Origin: Clostridia bacterium | GTDB lineage: Bacteria > Bacillota > Clostridia > Lutisporales > Lutisporaceae | DNA: 64,000 nucleotides | Direction of reading: 5' to 3' | Assembly: GCA_029256325.1 (NCBI GenBank) | Contig: JAQSYD010000076.1 | Location: 1-64,000 of the forward strand | Part shown: one piece after another, positions 60,366-64,000 of the stretch | How positions within the stretch are numbered: the stretch's first letter is position 1 | Layout: every line of letters begins with the position of its first letter | The notes under the pieces: model-generated | What the model saw: only the letters and a program-made list of their open reading frames with translations | Databases searched by the model: none | What the model was told of the DNA's origin: nothing | Position numbers and translations under genes: made by a program

Positions 60366-62342
60366 ATGGCTGTTGAAAAAATGAAGGTTATTGGCATCGT
60401 TGGCAACAACAGCGATCTGGACAAAGTGGCAAGAATGGTTGTGATGAATGGAACTATTCATATGCTTAATGCTATATCTGAATTAAACAGCAATTGCTTA
60501 GAGTTAAAGGCTTCAGAGGATAACATAAATGCTATGCAGGAATTGACTGATATTAGACCCTATCGATCTAATGCGGATTTCTCTGAGGACGAAAAGATCA
60601 TAAAAGCCTTCCATGATGTATTAAATATTAAGCCTGCAGTTATTAAAGGGCATATAAATCCCTCCTTTAACTATCATGAATTAATGGAGGACCTCAAAAA
60701 AAGCTATGATGATGCTAAAAACACCTTGGATGAAATTGAGGAGCTTAACAGTCAGATTGCAACAAAACAAAACTACATTCAGAATTTGCGTTATGCAAAG
60801 ATTGAAGACTTGGATGTAGGTGTTTTGTTAAATCTAAAATATTTTGACTTTAATCTAATGTCCCTATCCAGAGAAAAATATAAAAAGTTAAAATTAAACT
60901 ATGAAAACATACCCTCTGTGGTGATACACCTTGGCGTATTTGATGACAGTGATATTGTTGCTGCCCTAACTCCAAAGGAACTGAAAGAGGACGCAGAAAG
61001 AATCTTTACGTCTTTGAATATTTTTAAATTGGATATTCCTAAGGGGTATACGGGAAGCACTGAGAATATAATCAGAACTCTTCAGCAGGAAATTAGTACG
61101 ATGAAGCGAGAAATCGAGGAACTTAAGGCTGCAGTGCAGTTAAGCAGAGAAAAATACGAAACTGTAATCGTAAAGTCCTATACCATGTTAATGGTCGAGA
61201 AAAAAATTGAAGAGATAAAGTCAGAAATTGCCCTAGGTGAAAACTTGTTTTTTATGTTTGGGTTTGTGCCGGTGGGAGAAATAGACAAATTTCAGAGCCA
61301 AGTAAAATGTGTGTTTCAAGATAGAGTTATATTGGTTGCTGCGGATGTTGAAAATAGGAAGTATGGTCATTCACCTCCAACCAAGCTCAAAAACAATATT
61401 TTATTCAAACCCTTTGAGTCTTTAGTTGAAATGTATGGTATCCCTACATACAATGAGAAGGATCCAACCCCATTTTTTGCCTTATCTTATATGCTTTTGT
61501 TCGGAGCAATGTTTGGCGACGTAGGACAGGGATTTGTGATATTTGCTTTAGGGCTTATACTGAAATATATCATGAAAAACAATGCCTTTGGAGGTATATT
61601 ATCAAGACTGGGCATCAGCTCAATGATTTTCGGCTTGCTATATGGCAGTGTATTTGGAAATGAGGAAATCATTGAGCACCTGTTGATCAAACCTATGGAT
61701 AATATTAATACAATGTTAATTAGTGCCATTGTTTTAGGCGTGGTACTGATCAATATAGGTTACATCTACAGCTTGATAAATCTTTACAAAAGAAAGGATC
61801 TGGAAGAAGGCGTCTTTGGTAGAGAAGGTGTGGTGGGCTACTTGTTTTTTTGGACCTTAATACTTCTTGCAATAGATAAAGTCATGAATATATTAGGTGT
61901 TCCAACTTGGGGTTATATAGTAACACTGGCAGCTCTGCTGCTATTGATGGTGTTCAAGCAGCCGTTGGCTCACATGATTAAAGGAAACAAGGAGCTTTAT
62001 GAAGACAGCCCTGCGGATTATTATATTGAAGCAGGCTTTGGCGTAATTGAAACCATACTATCGGTGCTATCCAATATTATCTCTTTTATCAGAGTAGGAG
62101 CCTTCGCCCTTAACCATGTAGGCCTATATATCGCATTTGCTACAATGGCAGAGATGATGAATTCTCATGCTGCCGGAGTTGTAGTTTTAATCGTTGGAAA
62201 TATCGTAATAATCGGTTTGGAGGGATTAATCGTTTTTATTCAAAGCTTGAGATTGGAATACTATGAGCTGTTCAGTAAGTACTATTCCGGTTATGGAATC
62301 CCCTACAAGCCCGTACAAATATACAACCATGAGGATTATTAA
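60366..62342 (+). CDS. ntpI: V-type ATP synthase subunit I
   Basis: 658 residues. The N-terminal half is cytosolic with coiled coils (DAKNTLDEIEELNSQIATKQN). The C-terminal half has about seven helices: PTPFFALSYMLLFGAMFGDVGQG, FGLLYGSVFGNEE, and SNIISFIRVGAFALNHVGLY, which holds the essential Arg of the ion half-channel. It forms the stator with the K ring. Confidence 0.93.
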   Translation: MAVEKMKVIGIVGNNSDLDKVARMVVMNGTIHMLNAISELNSNCLELKASEDNINAMQELTDIRPYRSNADFSEDEKIIKAFHDVLNIKPAVIKGHINPSFNYHELMEDLKKSYDDAKNTLDEIEELNSQIATKQNYIQNLRYAKIEDLDVGVLLNLKYFDFNLMSLSREKYKKLKLNYENIPSVVIHLGVFDDSDIVAALTPKELKEDAERIFTSLNIFKLDIPKGYTGSTENIIRTLQQEISTMKREIEELKAAVQLSREKYETVIVKSYTMLMVEKKIEEIKSEIALGENLFFMFGFVPVGEIDKFQSQVKCVFQDRVILVAADVENRKYGHSPPTKLKNNILFKPFESLVEMYGIPTYNEKDPTPFFALSYMLLFGAMFGDVGQGFVIFALGLILKYIMKNNAFGGILSRLGISSMIFGLLYGSVFGNEEIIEHLLIKPMDNINTMLISAIVLGVVLINIGYIYSLINLYKRKDLEEGVFGREGVVGYLFFWTLILLAIDKVMNILGVPTWGYIVTLAALLLLMVFKQPLAHMIKGNKELYEDSPADYYIEAGFGVIETILSVLSNIISFIRVGAFALNHVGLYIAFATMAEMMNSHAAGVVVLIVGNIVIIGLEGLIVFIQSLRLEYYELFSKYYSGYGIPYKPVQIYNHEDY

Positions 62343-62367
62343 AACAGTATTTTAAGGAGGTAAACAA

Positions 62368-62787
62368 ATGTTTATTATTTTAGGTATTGCAATATCAATC
62401 GTATTTATAACAATAGGTGCAGGATTCACATTGTATTTTTCTGATAAGGCATATCAATACAACAAGGTGATCACAGCACTAAAAGCGAGTACTGCAATAT
62501 ATGCAGCTTTTATATTGGTATTTTTACTGATACTGATACCGGACATCGTTTCTGCTTGGGCAGTTGAAGCAGATGGAGCAGGGTTGGGCTTTCTTGCAGC
62601 AGGACTTTCCACAGGATTGGCAACTATCGGAGCTGGCTATGCGGTTGGTTCAGTTGGTTCATCGGCATTAGGTGCTGTATCAGAAAATCCAAAGATACTT
62701 GGTAAGACATTGATATTTGTTGGATTGGCTGAAGGTATCGCAATATATGGCTTGATTATTTCTATTATTATTTTAGGAAGACTGTAG
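62368..62787 (+). CDS. ntpK: V-type ATP synthase subunit K
   Basis: 139 residues, four helices in two hairpins. The second hairpin carries GLATIGAGYAVGSVGSSALGAVSENP and the ion-binding Glu in FVGLAEGIAIYGLIIS. The first hairpin has no such Glu and is diverged. Compared from memory with Enterococcus NtpK, the Gln in GIAQGKV is Val here (GYAVGSV), which argues against the same Na+ site; see findings. Start after AAGGAGG. Confidence 0.9.
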   Translation: MFIILGIAISIVFITIGAGFTLYFSDKAYQYNKVITALKASTAIYAAFILVFLLILIPDIVSAWAVEADGAGLGFLAAGLSTGLATIGAGYAVGSVGSSALGAVSENPKILGKTLIFVGLAEGIAIYGLIISIIILGRL

Positions 62788-62796
62788 GAAAATAAA

Positions 62797-63105
62797 ATGA
62801 AATTTTTTGCAATTAGCGATAATATTGATACAATTACGGGACTTAGATTGGCCGGAATTAAGGGTATCGTTGTGCATGAAAGAGCTGAGGTTATTGAGGC
62901 TTTAGAGAAAGCTGTTGAAGACAATGATATAGGCATTATCATTATGACAGAGCTTCTGGCAGAAATGCTTCAGGATGAAGTAAAGGAAATAAGACTAGAT
63001 GCGACTAAGCCTATCATTACAATTATTCCGGACCGGCATGGAGAAAGACGTAGACCGGATTATATAACAAACTATATAAAAGAATCTATTGGCTTGAAGA
63101 TATGA
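62797..63105 (+). CDS. V-type ATP synthase subunit F
   Basis: 102 residues, Rossmann-like: ISDNIDTITGLRLAGIKGIVVHE and DNDIGIIIMTELLAEML, as in subunit F of archaeal and bacterial V-ATPases. It sits at the tip of the central stalk. Nine bases separate it from ntpK. Confidence 0.9.
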   Translation: MKFFAISDNIDTITGLRLAGIKGIVVHERAEVIEALEKAVEDNDIGIIIMTELLAEMLQDEVKEIRLDATKPIITIIPDRHGERRRPDYITNYIKESIGLKI

Positions 63106-63115
63106 GGTGTTAAAA

Positions 63116-63751
63116 ATGTCAGTTACAATTGAAGATAAAATTGAGCTATTTAGCAAAGTAATTTTTGGAAACATTGAAGCCCAATCCTCACAAAAAAGAC
63201 AAAGCTTAACAGAAACCCATAAAAAAGAACTGGAAGCACTTGCTGAAGAAGCGGAAAAAAGAAAAAAAGAGTTAATGGAGGCTGCAGTTGCAAAGGCTGG
63301 GAGAGAGAAGACAAAGCTTATTGCACAGGCGAATAATCAGCAGCAGCATACATTGATAGACCTAAAACAGCAGATAATCCAAAAAATTATGGGAAGATTG
63401 CAGGAATTAGCCGGAGCTTTTACAGAGCATCAAGATTATAAAGACTATATGAAGAAAAATATTGAATCAATTATGGTGACCTTAGAGAAATCTGAACATA
63501 TCACTTTTTATTGCATGGAAAAGGATCTTGAGCTGTTAGGTCAGTTGCTGGAAGAAAGACAGATCCATGCTGATAAGCTGGTTGGACATGACATTAAAAA
63601 GGCATCACATAATATCATTGGTGGTATTATCGCGGAGGATACGGAAAATCTTTTGCAGCTGGATTTGACTTTAAAGGCTTTGATAGAAGAGCATAAAGAT
63701 ACAGTTGGAGCGGCTATAACCCGCAAATTTAATGAGGTGAGCAGCTTATGA
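63116..63751 (+). CDS. ntpE: V-type ATP synthase subunit E
   Basis: 211 residues from the ATG at 63116, after GAGGTG; a GTG 9 bases upstream overlaps that site. A long N-terminal coiled coil (EALAEEAEKRKKELMEAAVAKAGREK) precedes a globular C-terminal domain (IGGIIAEDTENLLQLDLTLKALIEE). It forms the peripheral stalk with subunit H. Its stop overlaps the ntpA start (ATGA). Confidence 0.9.
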   Translation: MSVTIEDKIELFSKVIFGNIEAQSSQKRQSLTETHKKELEALAEEAEKRKKELMEAAVAKAGREKTKLIAQANNQQQHTLIDLKQQIIQKIMGRLQELAGAFTEHQDYKDYMKKNIESIMVTLEKSEHITFYCMEKDLELLGQLLEERQIHADKLVGHDIKKASHNIIGGIIAEDTENLLQLDLTLKALIEEHKDTVGAAITRKFNEVSSL

Positions 63752-64000
63752 ATAATGACAATGCAAGCGGCAAGCTAATGTTTATTAATGGACCGGTAGT
63801 AAAAGCTGAAAATGCAGAAGCATTAAAGATGAGAGAAATGGTTCTGATTGGTCGTAAGAAGCTGATTGGCGAGGTGGTATCTGTAGAGAATGAAAATGCT
63901 ACCCTGCAGGTATACGAGGAAACCTCCGGCTTGGAATGGGGAGAGGAGGTTGTGTCAACAGGGAGACCTCTATCGGTTAAGCTTGGACCTGGAATACTCA
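63748..64000 (+). CDS. ntpA: V-type ATP synthase subunit A (3' partial)
   Basis: 84 residues visible, cut by the window end. GKLMFINGPVVKAENAEALKMREMVLIGRKKLIGEVVSVENENATLQVYEETSGL is the N-terminal beta barrel of the catalytic A subunit. The P-loop lies beyond the window. Starts inside the ntpE stop. Confidence 0.93.
   Translation, partial: MNNDNASGKLMFINGPVVKAENAEALKMREMVLIGRKKLIGEVVSVENENATLQVYEETSGLEWGEEVVSTGRPLSVKLGPGIL

Overview
The window is low-GC, gene-dense DNA from a Gram-positive, endospore-forming anaerobe of the class Clostridia. Support comes from strong AGGAGG-type ribosome sites, spore genes (spmA/spmB, a SleB-type hydrolase), T-box leaders on metG and tyrS, the order tatD / 3D-domain protein / rnmV / rsmA, RNase J, and a bacterial V-type ATPase operon. 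A selenocysteine-type MsrA is known from Alkaliphilus-like clostridia, so that lineage is possible, but I cannot fix genus from sequence alone. No tRNA, rRNA, CRISPR array, insertion sequence or prophage was seen.

Layout. 1-3.4 kb: two ADP-ribosylglycohydrolases (the first cut by the window edge) and a ribokinase-type kinase. 3.7-9.8 kb: a two-component system, a damaged papain-like gene, a VTT membrane protein, the lipid II flippase Amj, a SEC-C protein, and MsrA with an in-frame UGA at the catalytic cysteine. 9.8-22.1 kb: amidase, an 18-residue hydrophobic ORF, an acetyltransferase behind an attenuator-like leader of unknown class, PepD, a SleB-like hydrolase under a c-di-AMP riboswitch, RNase J, queT under a preQ1 riboswitch, and a frameshifted M6 protease. 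22.2-29.5 kb: HD protein, acetyltransferase, a stand-alone Card1-like CARF nuclease, flavoprotein, a Gly/Pro-rich protein, thiolase with a PHA-depolymerase-like hydrolase, and a YgbA_NO-family protein.

29.5-31.5 kb holds the most interesting unit: an RRNPP-type HTH/TPR regulator divergent from a 42-residue secreted propeptide, with two nearly identical 21-bp elements flanking the propeptide gene. This looks like a complete, undescribed peptide quorum-sensing pair. 31.5-41.6 kb: spmAB, an AbrB-like membrane protein, then the metG-tatD-rSAM-3D-rnmV-rsmA housekeeping block, in which metG, rnmV and a repeat-rich hypothetical gene all carry small deletions or frameshifts. Because metG is normally essential, an assembly or sequencing artefact must be excluded before calling gene decay.

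41.8-58.6 kb: rodA, two DMT transporters, a Na/Pi cotransporter, a Crp/Fnr regulator, trmB, two CAP-domain genes with a 95-bp tandem duplication, an ECF S component with a class V aminotransferase (possibly vitamin B6 salvage), T-box/tyrS, and a HAD / multi-GAF / FapA run. 58.9 kb to the end: V-type ATPase operon H-C-I-K-F-E-A, with subunit A cut by the window edge.

Gene functions are from motif recognition by eye; no database search was run.
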